Shown in pieces: positions 31,712 to 43,560 of a stretch of DNA of 64,000 nucleotides. The notes below the pieces were generated by a model that saw nothing but the letters and a program-made list of their open reading frames with translations, ran no database searches and was not told the origin of the DNA. Every line of letters starts with the position of its first letter. Position 1 is the stretch's first letter. This DNA comes from Triglochin maritima (taxonomy: Eukaryota > Streptophyta > Magnoliopsida > Alismatales > Juncaginaceae), in assembly GCA_963682175.1 (NCBI GenBank), contig OY821787.1, positions 22,360,501 through 22,424,500 on the forward strand. The letters run 5' to 3'. A program made the translations under genes and the position numbers.

Positions 31712-34703
31712 TGTAAGACCCGCTCCCCTGCCACATTATTAAAGTTTTATTCATCCTTCTAGTCATTTTGGGGTCTGCTTGGCATACTTGGTGTGTGTTG
31801 TGGCTTCATGCCCGGGCATGATAAAGTTTCCTTTTGGGGCGAGTTTATGTGGTTTGTGGTCTGGTGCGACCCATCGGGCAGTTTTTGCAATCGGTGGCTT
31901 AATCGGGCCGATCGGGTGCAAACCGTGTGTGTATGTGGGCTTGGTTTTAGTTGAGCTCGGATTGGATGTTGTGAGCTGGCATGTGGGTGAGGTGGCCTGG
32001 TTGCCACGTCACCAGGAGATGATCTCATAGAATCCTTGCAAATTTGAATTGTGTGCATTATGGAAAGTTTTGATGGGGCCTTCAAGGAGATTGATCTATT
32101 GCCTTTTGTGCATGTTTCTTGAAACATAAACTAGAGAAACCCTACACCAGCCGACCTCAACCTCCTCTCCTCCCTTCCACGCCACAAACTCTTACCACCA
32201 CCACCACCATCATTTCTGGTTTCCTGCTCGTGGAGATCCGGCAGCTATTGAAGAAGAAGCAAAAGACTTCCTTGTGTGCAGCTAGGCGAACTTCAGCAGA
32301 TCTCCGGCCAGCTTAGGTGCCTCCTTGCTGTCCAGGTATGCCTCTAGCCTTTGGATTAGGAGCTGGGGGTGGGTGTTGGGCTTAGTTCTGCACAACACCA
32401 GTGGCTGGTCGGTCATGAGGATCACGGTTTGCACAAGTAGAGTTCTACCGATTGGGTGAGCTGTGGTGCAACTCGGATCTTCAGTGGCTGACCACGTTTT
32501 TCCTTCTCCTTGCACGTCCTCCACTCCATGTTTTGCATGATGGTTTGATGGAGAAGTTCGTAGGGAGGAGGCTGGGTTGCAGGGAGACGGTTGGGTAGGG
32601 TTGTTGCATGCACCTTGCGTGAGGTGCAACCCTACTTTTGTGGTTGTTCTCGAAATCTCATGGGATCTGTTTCATGTTTATTTTGCTGGAGCATGCTCCC
32701 TCTCCTTTATGCATCACTGATTTGTGAGATCTCTTTCTAGCATGAACTTGTGACTTGTTATGTTATTAGTCTCGTGAATTGTCTCTGATTTCAGATCTTA
32801 GATCTATGTGTGATCTAGCTGTTTGTCCAAAGAACATTGCATGAATCGTTATGTTTTTGTTTAATCATATGTCTTGCACGGTTGGGTGGCCATTATCAGG
32901 AGATTCTCCCATGACATGTTGCTGGTTATAAGACATATATTCGTGTGTTACTTAGTGACGATAGTCAGATGTGTTTCATGACATAGTGGCTGATATAGAT
33001 CGGGTATCCATGATATAAATCGTGACTATGTTCAGACCATATCCCATGCCTTGATTTCTGATTTTAGGTCATGTATGCTTGCATTACTTCTCGATTTCAT
33101 TCACATAATGTTCCATGATTTTACGCTGATCATAAGTCACATAATCATGCGTTAGTTGAGGTCTATGTTCAGACCATATTCCATAAGGGGTTTGCAAATT
33201 TTATATCATAAGTGCTAGCATTGCTTTCGGATTATATCCTGATGTTCTCCTATAAATTATATGCTGGTTTCAGACCATATGTTCATGCATTGTCTCATGA
33301 TTTGATTCATATAATCTCTGATCTAGTCTGGAATACTAAGTTCCTATCATATACACATGTTCTGAAATCCATGATGCATGATATCGATAGCTTGTGATGT
33401 TGGTTTATGATACCTCCTTCTATGGTGCATGTTCTATTACTTATTTCGTATGTATGTTTCTGATATGAAGTATGTTGTTGTGGATATGTATGACGCATAG
33501 GATTTCAGACCTTATAACATCCTTATCATGACCCGTAGATGACTCGTTTAGTTGTTATCTTGATTGTCGATCTAGTTATGATTGCTTGCTATTGTGAGTG
33601 TGGGTTGATTCTTGATTGGTATGTCTGATTTCCGAGTTGGTTCAGGGCAGCTAGGAGGGTATCCGGATACTCCTCCTTGAGCTTGTTCCATACACTGTAG
33701 ATGCATTAGATTTTAGATGCTTAAGTAGCTTGCATTGCATTTAATCCGATTAATAATACTGGGCACGTTCCGTTTTCTGGGCCAACGGGCCACGAGTGGG
33801 TCCTCTAGTTCCGGAGGCCATTCGCATAAGACCTTCACGTTGGAGGCCAGGCCTAAGATAAGTCCTGGGCAGGCGCGCTGCCATTCTGTCTCAGGGTAGG
33901 TGTTCCCAAGTTCGCGATGGCACCATGTAGGTCACTTGCCGCGAATTGGGACACTTATCCGGCGCACCGCTTTGTGCCGAGCGGTGGGTCACTGTCGAGT
34001 GACCGCCTTTGACCAGCGAGGCTAGTGTTCTGGTTCCTTTCGAGGAATGGTTCGGGTGCGCCCGACCGGCATGACTTATGGAGTCGTAGCCTTCTGTCGC
34101 ATTTGATGCTTTTTGTTATGTTCTGACCAGCATGGTTGGTATTCTGGCTCCCTTGGAGGGATTTCTGCGGGTGTTACCCGATTGGCACGACTGTTGGGGT
34201 TGTAGCCTTTTGATGCATTATGTGCTTTTCTATTTCTGTTTTGGGATGCTTTTGTCGTTGATAGATTGCATGCATTCTTCCATATAACTCTGATTGGGCC
34301 AGTGGCATACTGAGTTTTCTTAATTGAAAACTCACGCATTTGTTAATGCGGTGCTTGCAGGTACTTAGGTTTCCACAGGGCCGACTGGACGAGTAGTCGA
34401 AGATTCTGTACACGAGGGGCACGTCGACCAGATTTTTCAGTTTCTCTTTTGCTTCCGCATTATTTATGATGTATCTCCCTTTTGAACTCGATGTAATGTA
34501 TTTGACCTTGTTACCATATATGGATAATCTCACACTTTTCAGTTATGTTTTATGTTAGTCTATCCATGTATGATCTCTCTACGCATTGTCGAGTCGTCGT
34601 TTGGTCTGTCTTTTGTAACTCCTTCGGTCGTCGCGGAGGTCTCTGATCGCGACACTTGAGTTGGTTCCCAGTGTGCGTACCCGCGAGATCGGGGTGCGTT
34701 ACA
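31712..34703 (+). repeat. D 3' LTR, 2992 bp
   Basis: It has the same length and ends as the 5' LTR; its last bases are GGGGTGCGTTACA. Confidence 0.92.
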
Positions 34704-34708
34704 GATCG
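34704..34708. repeat. Target duplication of D (right), GATCG
   Basis: The gag frame of A resumes here. Confidence 0.93.
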
Positions 34709-35296
34709 GGTGCCGCATTTGCCGTCGACACCACTACGTCCACCGAGGCACGCCTGGCGGCCTTAATGCGCCGTATGGATTCTATTGAGCTCCAAAACCA
34801 GCACGATGTATCTCATGTGTCTGCATTTGGTTCAGTTCCATGTCATTTATGTGGTCGGATAGGTCATATAGGGAGTGAGTGTGCATCCATTCCTCCTGAG
34901 ATTGAACATGTAAATGCCATCTATGACAGATCCAGGAATGACCCATATTCATCATCATATAACCCTGGATGGAGGAACCACCCTAATTTTTCATGGAACC
35001 ATAACTATGCTTCAGGTGGTCCTTCAAACTTTTCTCGACCACCTAACCGACCACACTACCCTCCCATGCATTCACAGTCTCATCAGCCACCCCAAAGTCA
35101 GAACACCAACCAACCAGGTTTCCCAAATTCAAACAACTTGGAAACCCAGTTTAATTCGCTTGAGAACTTAACTCGTCGACTTGAGAACTCTGTAAAAAAC
35201 CTTTATGCCATCCACGAGTCAAGTTCTTACTTCGAATCAGCAGACCATCAAATCTCTCGAGCTTCAGATGGGTCAGTTGGCTCAGTCTGTACATGA
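34709..35296 (+). pseudogene. A gag, C-terminal part with zinc knuckle
   Basis: The frame resumes after D as GAAFAVDTTTSTEARLAALM. The CCHC knuckle CHLCGRIGHIGSEC follows, then the Athila block NDPYSSSYNPGWRNHPNFSW and a Pro/Asn/Gln-rich tail. The frame ends in a stop at 35296, before a damaged linker. The knuckle would bind element RNA. Comparison with I (43010-43560) shows the same order. Confidence 0.85.
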
Positions 35297-35396
35297 GAGA
35301 GAGAGGGAGCTTGCCTAGCAAACCTGTTGCTAACACCCGTACTCAACAACACTCGAACATGCAAAATGCAAGTTCAAGACCACAGGGGGGGGGCAA

Positions 35397-36018
35397 GTGA
35401 ACTACGTGGAAGAACCTGTCGTCCATGTTAATGCAATTATGACCCTGAGAAATGGGAAGCAGGTCAACAACCACGTGTCCTTGCCAGAAAATGCATCTGT
35501 GCAGCCCCCTTGTGGGAATGATGGTGAGAAAGAGGCCGAGGGTGAGAGTAATACACCAAAGCCTCCTTCTCTTGCTCCGCCCAAGACATACCTACGAAAA
35601 GCTCCTTATCCTAGTAGGTTGTCTAAGAAATAGAGTGACGGTGTGGATAAAATACTTGAGATATTTAAGAAAGTGAATGTCAACATTCCTTTGTTAGACA
35701 TGATTCAACAAATACCTCGCTATGCCAAATTCCTGAAGGATCTCTGTACAACTAAGAGGAAAACCAACGTCCCTATCAAAGCCTTTTTGGCGGCTAATGT
35801 GAGCTCTATCATTTCGAACCCTACATACGTGAAATTGAATGACCCGGGCAGTCCAAGAATTTCATGTATGATTGGGGATTCTCGCATTAACAATATTTTG
35901 CTAGATCTAGGGTCGGCAGTTAACCTCTTACCTTCTTCTGTGTATCAACGATTAAGCCTAGGCACTCTCAAGCCTACGAAAACAACTTTGCAGTTGGCTG
36001 ATCGTTCGATTGGGGGTC
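35397..36018 (+). pseudogene. A gag-protease linker and protease start
   Basis: The frame 35397-35633 (VNAIMTLRNGKQVNNHVSLP, ending YLRKAPYPSRLSKK) meets a stop at 35631. It then continues VDKILEIFKKVNVNIPLLDM and QQIPRYAKFLKDLCTTKRKT to the protease core LLDLGSAVNLLPSSVYQRL. DLG(S/A) in place of DTG/DSG is usual for Athila proteases. B is inserted after LQLADRSI, where a small frame change is also seen. Confidence 0.85.
36014..36018. repeat. Target duplication of B (left), GGGTC
   Basis: It is repeated at 62034-62038. Confidence 0.9.
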
Positions 36019-36882
36019 TGTTGAACGTTTTAATTAAACCACAAGTGCACGGCCGCGTTGAAGCGGTGGCAAGTACGGGTCATCCACAGGGAGGTGAGCA
36101 GCCTCTCGTTTGCACGAAATCAAGGTGCGAAAAATGGAGAAGAGGGTTGATTATGCTACTCTACGCTACACTACACTACGAAGTATGAAATGCGAAAGAA
36201 AGCAACAAACGATTAACTAAAACTTAACTAAGAACGAAAGACGAGTGCTGGACTTCAGAAATGGAAAACCCCTAAGGGGTGGAGTGAGTGCACACCAGCA
36301 AAGAGGTGGGTGTTGAACACATTCCTTAAGCACAAATAAGGGTGGTGTTATCATGCATAGAAAGTGTCTAAATATTGAGGCAAAACCTATCAATCTATTC
36401 ACCAACTTAGTGGATTAACATTTACATATGCAAGATGTTTATTTCAGAACCTAAACAAGCATGAGAGGTGTTTAATCATTTTGGCAAAACTCATCAAGTT
36501 ATAAATTCTATCCTAAACAAGCAAGCATACTTTCATGTTTTATCAACACATTGGAAATAAAGCATTCAATCCATTCTCATTTGCATGTATGTACATCTAC
36601 TCCACCCCCCAAAGGGGATGGAACTACTCACTAAACATTACACTAATTATTAAACTACACAAAGAAAACATATTAACTAAGCTAATAAAACTAATGAAAT
36701 GAGATTAAGCAAATCAAAACAAGAAACATAAAACAAACAACATAATAAAGAAAACTTGTAATAAAATGACTCACACTAAAAGTAGCATCCTCCTACTTTA
36801 GTGTGTGCTTCAAGGCCTCACTTCTAGTATGAAGAATAGCCACTTCAAATATGGAGTTACTACAATGGAAGGTGAAGAGTTG

Positions 36883-36890
36883 TATTTATA
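36883..36890 (-). promoter_or_regulatory. TATA box of B 3' LTR
   Basis: TATTTATA on the plus strand lies within GTATTTATAGCC. Confidence 0.7.
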
Positions 36891-37010
36891 GCCATGGAAA
36901 AAGGCAAACCGGGACAATCCCCCGATGTGGGACTAAAAAGATACCTAAACTAGCCTAAAAATCCTATAATACATGTGCTAGAGAAATTTTAGCGGATTTG
37001 GGCCAAAATG

Positions 37011-37049
37011 GACCGCCAATTAGCGGTCTTGGACTGCGCATTGGCGGTC
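37011..37049. promoter_or_regulatory. Paired 18-bp palindromes in B 3' LTR (18-3-18)
   Basis: GACCGCCAATTAGCGGTC (37011-37028) and GACTGCGCATTGGCGGTC (37032-37049) are 21 bp centre to centre. They lie about 121 bp upstream of the TATA box on the minus strand. Confidence 0.85.
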
Positions 37050-37418
37050 TATATGGTTCAGATCCTGCTCATTTTTGTTGTCGGCTTTTCTTGGTATATT
37101 TTCTGGTCTTCAATGCATCTACTTCGTTTATTGGAGCTCCGACCCGAATCGAATTGCTAAAATACTCCCCATGATGGTGTGGAGTATTCTGTTTTGCTCT
37201 TAGGTCCTTCTGTCTTGCAATCAGGTCCTTCTTCCTTGCATCTTGGTCCCCAGATCTCACAATTCAGTCCTATTTCCCAGCTTTTGGGTCCTTTTATGCT
37301 TCATCTCTTCAAACCTATTTATTCCTGAAAACTAAACATAAAACTCGTGATATAGCATTGTTTAGGTGAAAGATAATGGATATAATATACAAATATAAGC
37401 ATGAAATGATGTCAATCA

Positions 37419-37435
37419 AATACCCCCACACCTAA
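37419..37435 (-). other. B polypurine tract
   Basis: The minus-strand text GTTAGGTGTGGGGGTATT abuts the LTR edge. Confidence 0.8.
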
Positions 37436-37518
37436 CTTTTGCTAGTCCCGAGCAAAACAAAGAAAGAGAAAAGCATACGAAAAACAAGAAATCCTAACTC
37501 ACTTTCGTAGGAATCACG

Positions 37519-37539
37519 GTTGCACTTAACACGTGCAAC
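37519..37539 (-). other. Conserved stem-loop near B 3' end
   Basis: GTTGCAC/GTGCAAC with a 7-nt loop, about 101 bp from the 3' LTR. The same stem is in C (55990-56010) and I (49646-49666). Confidence 0.6.
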
Positions 37540-39010
37540 AAGCCGTTAAACCTCCTTGTCGCCAAGGAGGAGGAGTGTTGTCTCCTAAGGGTTTTCAGTG
37601 GATATACCCACAAAATCCGAACAAGTTGCATCAATCAATCTAGCTACACGACTCGTTGGACTCATTTTGTCGATCATGGGACGCGGCAATACTACGGGTC
37701 GACTCTATATATGTAATCGGTCCACACACCTAGCCTAATGAGTTATTTGTGAGAGTTAGTTAAAGACTTAAGTGAAATACATAGGCAACCTTAACTTCGG
37801 AATGTGATACAATGTGTAAAGTCCATTTTGGTTCTTATTTGACTTTTTTTTTCTTTTTCTTTTGTTTTTTTGATTTTTTTTCTCTGAAGCATTTTATTGG
37901 TTGGTGTTTGATTCTCCCAGGGTCAGGTTTCGTGCATCATTGCCCATGAGGACTTACACTATCACATACACCTTCCCGCAAATCTCCACATAGGGCGATC
38001 CCTACCACCCGTGCAATGGGAGTTCGGTCGGTGCATCCCAAGTCAGATGACTCGAAAGCACCAGGCAAAAAGTCCCCTCATACCTACTTTGCCAAGTGAT
38101 AGGAGCCGTGCGAGAAGAGAGAACACCACTTATTCATTTATCTACATGGGAACCAAAACCCCTACACTTAAGTTTCACAAAAAGAGATTAAGGGCCCTTG
38201 ACTACAACAAACTTCCTTATACTAACAGACACGAATTATTTGACTCACTAGGTTCAGGGTGGACTTCTTTAAATGTTTGAGTACTGAAACCCTATGTTTA
38301 CACGCCCCCGAGGGAAAACCGGGGTGCATCGTAACGACTCGATAAGACCTAAAGCCAGTAAACTAGATATCCTAATGCATCCAGTTCAAGAAAATTTTGG
38401 GAGCTTTCTTTTTACTTTGCCTCTCAACGGTTTTGCACATGCTAAACACACGCAAAACCTACAAAACATTTTCTTTCGCAAAAACAAGAAGATTTTGAAA
38501 GAAATGTGAAAATTTTAAAGCACTAGGCAAGCAAAAGAAGACAAGTCCCCCAAGGATCATGGCAAGCAGATATATCAATGTTAAATGCAACACACTAGCA
38601 TGACCCTTACAATACACACAAAAATAAAACAAAATCAAAAGAAAAAGACTCGACTATGTACACACGTAAAACACCCCCCCACACCTACGTCATGCATTGT
38701 CCTCAATGAATGCGAGCAAGATACTCCATGGATATATGCATGAAAAAGGAGATATCTCACCAACATGAAGTACAATGGGAAGTTCAACGTCATGTTGATG
38801 GAAACAAACCCGAATTCCCTCAAAACCTGTGAGATGCTGAAGAATGGAGATAAATACGTGAAGAATTGGGGCCCAAATACGCAAGGGTTGGGGCCCACAA
38901 CAATCAATGCTCGCTCATGGAGTATTTTATTGCACTTTTTTCTTTTCTTTGTTCGAATTTTTTGTTGGTATGATATGTACAGCAACAACGATATTCTCAT
39001 AATCATTTGG
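37540..39010 (-). other. B 3' non-coding region
   Basis: No gene is seen. It holds the block shared with G (38190-38560) and, at about 38671-38711, a C-run plus CATTGTCCTCAATG as in C, G and I. Confidence 0.65.
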
Positions 39011-39705
39011 TCAAGGAACATCAAATGAGAACATCAAGTCATGAGGACCAGAGACTTGCCGATATGGGCAAACTTCACTGGTACTCTGAGGTGTCATGAG
39101 GGGTGAAAGGTCAAAGCTGAAAGGCTCGAACCCCTCGTGATATTGGTTGGGTGTGGGCAACAAAGAATGAAGTTGTGTTGCCTCACTAGGGTTTAATTGC
39201 TCATCGAAGAAAACCCTCCAACCAATAGGCGGGTGCATCAGAATGAGTTCCTCAGGCTCATTCGATAGATGCAGCAGACTTCCATCACTAAGAATGGGGC
39301 TTCTCCCCAAGTAATCCAACAAGGACCTCCCACCATCATTTAGATCGTCAAGTGTAAGCTCGGTCATAGGTGGGTCCTTGTTGGACTCAATATGAAGCTT
39401 AAATGGCTCAATGGCCATGGGACATGAGGTAGAGAGACCTTCTAGTATAGGCATATGATGAGGTGTCTCACTCTCACTAGTACTCTCAACTGAATCATGC
39501 AACGAACACTCCCTTTGGACATTCATGTTCGAGGCCAGCTCACTCTGTTGCATTGCGAAGACAGGCAATGAGTTTTCGCTGGGCCCACGAACATTCTCAA
39601 TGGGTTGCATTGGGGTTAGGGGTGTTCGTTGATTTTGTGGGGCATTCTCCAATTGGCGGATGAGATTTAGATTTAAAGGTTGATCGATGGGCTCCTGTTG
39701 CCTAC
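39011..39705 (-). pseudogene. B domain after protease (unknown, shared with C and G)
   Basis: The frame continues the protease of 51017 after the I insertion: GR-QQEPIDQPLNLNLIRQLE, as A has NKARQPASFEDPMQVNLIRD. Instead of RT it then runs into text resembling C: STSCPMAIEPFKLHIESNKD, PPMTELTLDDLN and PIGWRVFFDE (C: SSCPVALEPHDL, KDSPPVEQELPSTLN, PVGWRVWIDDH). The part from QQEP to the stop is open, about 231 residues. It is not RT, RNase H or integrase, and I do not recognise the domain. Because three elements keep it, it may have a role in the non-autonomous lineage. Whether B ever made it as a gag-protease fusion is unknown. Confidence 0.65.
39701..39705. repeat. Target duplication of I (left), CCTAC
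   Basis: It is repeated at 51017-51021. Confidence 0.93.
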
Positions 39706-40100
39706 TGATGCATTGCATACATTGCATCATATGTCTTTCATTTAGATTGTTTTTATATAAATAAATGCTACTAAGGTATTGTTTTGAGCAATTGTGCAGA
39801 ATTCAGGAGTTACAATGCAATTTACCAATATTCGAGCTAAAACGCTTGCAATGGACTCAGATGGATCATAAAGACCAATTAGCTAGAGATTCAAGCGCAA
39901 GTTGAAGTCCAATTGATTGCATAAGAAGCCATGGACCTGATCGCAAATTAGAAGGACTAAAAAGTTTTTTTGTAGGAGTATTCAAGAAGAAATCAAATTC
40001 GGATATCCAAAGATATGCAATAATTGATTTATACGCGTGGAGGTCACCTACAACATACCAAAAACACACCCGCAAAAGTACAAAGTAATCTGCACCATCC

Positions 40101-40152
40101 ATGCGGCGATTCCGCCACATCTGACGGTCAATATGCGGCGGAATCGCCGCAT
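40101..40152. promoter_or_regulatory. Paired 20-bp palindromes in I 5' LTR
   Basis: ATGCGGCGATTCCGCCACAT (40101-40120) and ATGCGGCGGAATCGCCGCAT (40133-40152). Site 2 is the reverse complement of site 1 at 19 of 20 bases. They are 32 bp centre to centre and end 88 bp before the TATA box. Confidence 0.85.
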
Positions 40153-40239
40153 GGGTTGCGATCCGGGCCTCCTATTTTCGTCCAATTGTGTAATAACACG
40201 TGTCCTTCCTAATGCATACTTAGGGTTTCTTTTATCGGC

Positions 40240-40247
40240 TATAAGTA
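40240..40247 (+). promoter_or_regulatory. TATA box of I 5' LTR
   Basis: TATAAGTA here; the 3' LTR has TATAAATA at 50292-50299. Confidence 0.7.
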
Positions 40248-40973
40248 GCCCCGAAATATTGTTGTAAGGGGAACTTTTGTATTTCCATTCTATAAGCAAT
40301 AAAATTCTGCCCTTTTATTTCTCCATTATCTTTGTGTTTTGTAAGCTTAGTTTTAGATTAATGTTTCATGTTCTTAATTCCAGTAGAGTAATTTAGTTGT
40401 TCTTTATTTTTCTCTTAGAATAATTTCTTGCGTGCTTAGAATAATTGCATTTGTTTTCGTAGATCGTAGTTTAGTATAATACTTTTTTTTTCGTAGTCTC
40501 TCGATGATCTCCATGACCCCTTCTCCTCATCTTCTCCCCATGGGTTTCTAAAACCTTCCAAAGGGTGGGGGTGACGGATTTAGGGTTAGAGAAGAGATAT
40601 CGTTTTTATTTTAATTTCTTGTTAGTGTTTTGATCATATGATTTTTTGTTAAATCAATTATCATATGATGCTTAATATCTCACTTGATTTATAATAATTT
40701 TCGTGATCTCTAATCTAACTCAAAGATTCATAACTCCCACCCGCTGGACTCATCCTTATTTGTTTCTTAGTTTTTGTTTTTGTTTTTGTTGTTCTTGCTT
40801 TAGAAAAATTAAAAATCCAAAAATCTCAAACCAACCATATTTCTCTCTTTCTTTCCTTAATCGAAAATCACAAAAAGATAAGAATCTCTCCCTCCTTGTG
40901 TTCGACCCGTACTTGCCGCGTCTTCATCGACGTCGTGCACTTGCGGTATAAATAAAAAATCTCAACAAGTTTT

Positions 40974-40991
40974 TGGCGCCGTTGCCGGGGA
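40974..40991 (+). other. I primer-binding site (tRNA-Asp)
   Basis: TGGCGCCGTTGCCGGGGA lies 6 bp after the LTR end and is a full match. Confidence 0.93.
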
Positions 40992-41131
40992 GGCGACGAG
41001 AATTTCAAGTTTTTTGTGATTTTTGTTTGTTTTGTTTGGATCTTGGTTTGTTGCGCTCTAACGTTTTCTCTGTGCTTTTCAGGAAGGATTAGAGACGACG
41101 CAAAAATCCAGACGCAATCCAAGGTGACCAA

Positions 41132-41180
41132 GCGGCGAAATCGCCGCACCAGCGGTGTACTTTGCGGCAGAAACGCCGCA
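41132..41180. promoter_or_regulatory. Paired palindromes in I leader
   Basis: GCGGCGAAATCGCCGC (41132-41147) and TGCGGCAGAAACGCCGCA (41163-41180) are 32 bp centre to centre and start 141 bp after the primer site. Confidence 0.83.
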
Positions 41181-42258
41181 GAGGTTGGACTTCTGGGCGT
41201 GAATTTTTTCTGAGACGTGAATCATCTCTGGGTGGACGCGTAGAGCAGCTTGAAATTTTCGAGAGCGGGCGGCGAACCCGACTGAGCGTGCGTAGGTAAC
41301 CTTTGTTGCCTTTTCCTCGAAATTTCTATTTTCGAAAAATTTCCTTCTTGGTAGAATTGCATGTGTAGGGCAAACTTCCATAATTGACACTAATTCAACT
41401 TGTGACCTAAAAATTTTGCAAAACTAGAAAGGCCTTAGTGCATGCATCATTTAGAGATTTTCTCGCATTATGCATGCTAAATTTTGCAAATCAATTCATT
41501 GTTGAAGAGTGTTGGAGGCAAGGTACATGCGCAGTTTTTATCGATTGCATTTAAGCATATAAATTAGCTTGCACACAACCCTTTCAATTGTCCCCCACTA
41601 AAGACCACTGTTTGACTATCTTTGCTAGATTTAAGTTAAACTATCTTAAGGGCAACTCTGTTGGAAAAGATACGGTGGGGATTTCATCACCCTTCCGTGG
41701 CCCACAAATAACAATCCCGAAGTGTCACCCAAGCCTTAATTTAAAATCAATTAGACATTGGCCCCTAAGGATTCAGACTCAATTAAGGAGAATATTGGTT
41801 TGACTTGCTATGACTTGAAGCTGATTGAATTAAATTTGGTGTCTAGAAAGTGTTTTTGTGTTGACGTAAGTCTTCCAAGCGAAGTGGTTGTCTAATTGGC
41901 ACCGACTCTGTCGGAAGCGCCCCCACTAGCTATACACGGCCTGGCCAATTTTGGTTTGATTAGTGAGCGAGGTGAATCAAGCGAATCAATTCGACTCAAC
42001 CAGTTAGGAGTCGTCTAGACTTAAGCTACACTAGGTCTAGGATTGTTTGAACCGTGCTTGTTTAGGAAACTTCTGACCAACCCTCTCATCTATCTTTTAG
42101 AGTTAAGCTTCTCACCTCAATTCTCTAGATTAGGATTCCTTTCTCATCTTTTCAACTTCTATTGTTTGTTTCCATTTTTGAAAAAAAATTATTAGAAAAA
42201 AATAAAAATAAAAAATCAATTGATTCTTGAATTTGAATTTGAAATTTAAATTTCGAAT
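41181..42258 (+). other. I leader, non-coding
   Basis: It is shared with K (21441-22290) and, on the other strand, C (58940-59780). No gene is seen. Confidence 0.7.
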
Positions 42259-43560
42259 TTGAATTCAAAAATTAATTCAAACCGGTGCACTCAGATTTGG
42301 GTTCGGGACTTGAGCAATCGACTCTCACGAGTTCATCTAGATTCCAGTCTAGAGCTTAGCCCCAATCCACCTGTTGCACCACCTATGACTCTGAGGGATC
42401 GGTGCTACCCAACGATGGCTGCTCAGCCATCGTGCATCATTATGCCCACCATACCGGGTCGCGACTTCGAACTAAAGGCACAATACCTGAGTATGTTGCC
42501 CAAGTTCACCTCTAAGGAAGACCCATATCTCTTCCTTAGAGAATTTGAGGAAATCTGCTCCCTCATGCAATACCAGCATATCCCTGAGGAGGCAGTGCGT
42601 CTTAAATTTGTGCCTGTAGAACTGAAGGACGACGCTAAGAAATGACTATATAGTCTAGCAGAAAGATCTATTAGGAGTTGGGCTGAGTTTGTTCAAGTGT
42701 TCTTAAAGAAATATTTCCCAAACCATAAGAGTATTAGGAGTAAAATGAATTTTGTGCATTCGTTCAATCTGACAGCGAGCCGTTCTATTCCTATTTTGAA
42801 AGACTTAAGCACCTGCTGACCCAATGCCCTCATCATGGAATCCCAAGATGGCAATTGTGCCAAATAATCAATGAGGGATTGACACCTACATCTAGAGTTA
42901 TGCTAGAATCTGTAAGCCAAGGAAGCTTTATGTCCAAAAATGAGAATGATGCTTGGACTTTTCTTGAAGACTTAGCTGATAATAGTATGCAATGGGACAC
43001 GGCTAGGGCACCGACCAACCCGAGTATTGGATCTAGAATAGCAAATCAATCCAGATCAGGTGTCTTAGCAGTAGATGCTTCTATAGCTGCAGAAGCAAAA
43101 TTAGCCACCCTTATGCGTAGGATGGAAACTCTAGAGCTTCAAACCCGACCCCTAGTGAATCAAATCTCTTCTGTTTCTTGCTCTAGGTGTGGTCAAACTG
43201 GTCATGTTTTGGAGGAGTGTGCACACATTTCTTCGGACAATGAACAAGTTAATGCTGCTTTTAATCGTCCTAGGAATGACCCTTATTCGTCAACCTATAA
43301 TCCAGGTTGGCGCAACCATCCCAATTTTTCATGGAGCCAAGGGAATTCAAATCATGCACCCATGCCCCAACAAGGCCAACCACCTAGACAACAAATGTAC
43401 TCAAACAACAACAACAATAATAGTGATGTCCGATTAACTGATTTGGAAAACTTAATGAAAACATTTGTTCAAACAACTACTCAATCTTTTCAAAAGCTAG
43501 AGACTCAAGTAAGTCAATTAGCACAAGTTGTAGGTGAAAGAGAAAGAGGAAGATTCCCAA
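42259..43560 (+). pseudogene. I gag
   Basis: Frame 1 holds LRDRCYPTMAAQPSC, then DPYLFLREFEEICSLMQY and RLKFVPVELKDDAKK. A TGA at 42643 replaces the Trp found in A and B. After FLKKYFPNHKSIRSK a one-base frameshift near 42765 moves to the frame of 42855-44843: LTPTSRVMLESVSQGSF, AWTFLEDLADNSMQWDTARA and the CCHC knuckle CSRCGQTGHVLEEC. DPYSSTYNPGWRNHPNFSW follows. A clear ATG start is not seen; MTLRDRCYP is one candidate. Gag would form the particle and bind RNA. Confidence 0.88.

Larger units (their letters stand above)
25986..34703 (+). mobile_element. Element D: large-LTR, non-coding chromovirus-like retrotransposon
   Basis: Two LTRs of exactly 2992 bp each begin TGTAAGACC and end GTTACA; I count roughly 30-40 differences (about 1.2%). 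The TSD is GATCG (25981-25985, 34704-34708). An initiator-Met primer site lies at 28981. The 2734-bp interior has no coding region; most of it resembles a diverged copy of the LTR itself. The end before the 3' LTR, GAGGACGAAATTTT, is like that of chromoviruses of the Tekay/Del kind. D is a LARD-like passenger needing a helper. Confidence 0.93.
36019..37418 (-). repeat. B 3' LTR, 1400 bp
   Basis: Plus-strand edges are TGTTGAACG and GATGTCAATCA. The minus-strand TATA box TATAAATA is at 36883-36890, and the palindrome pair is at 37011-37049. Confidence 0.92.
39706..40967 (+). repeat. I 5' LTR, 1262 bp
   Basis: It has a palindrome pair at 40101-40152, TATAAGTA at 40240-40247 and the U5 end GTGCACTTGCGGTATAAATA. 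Confidence 0.94.
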
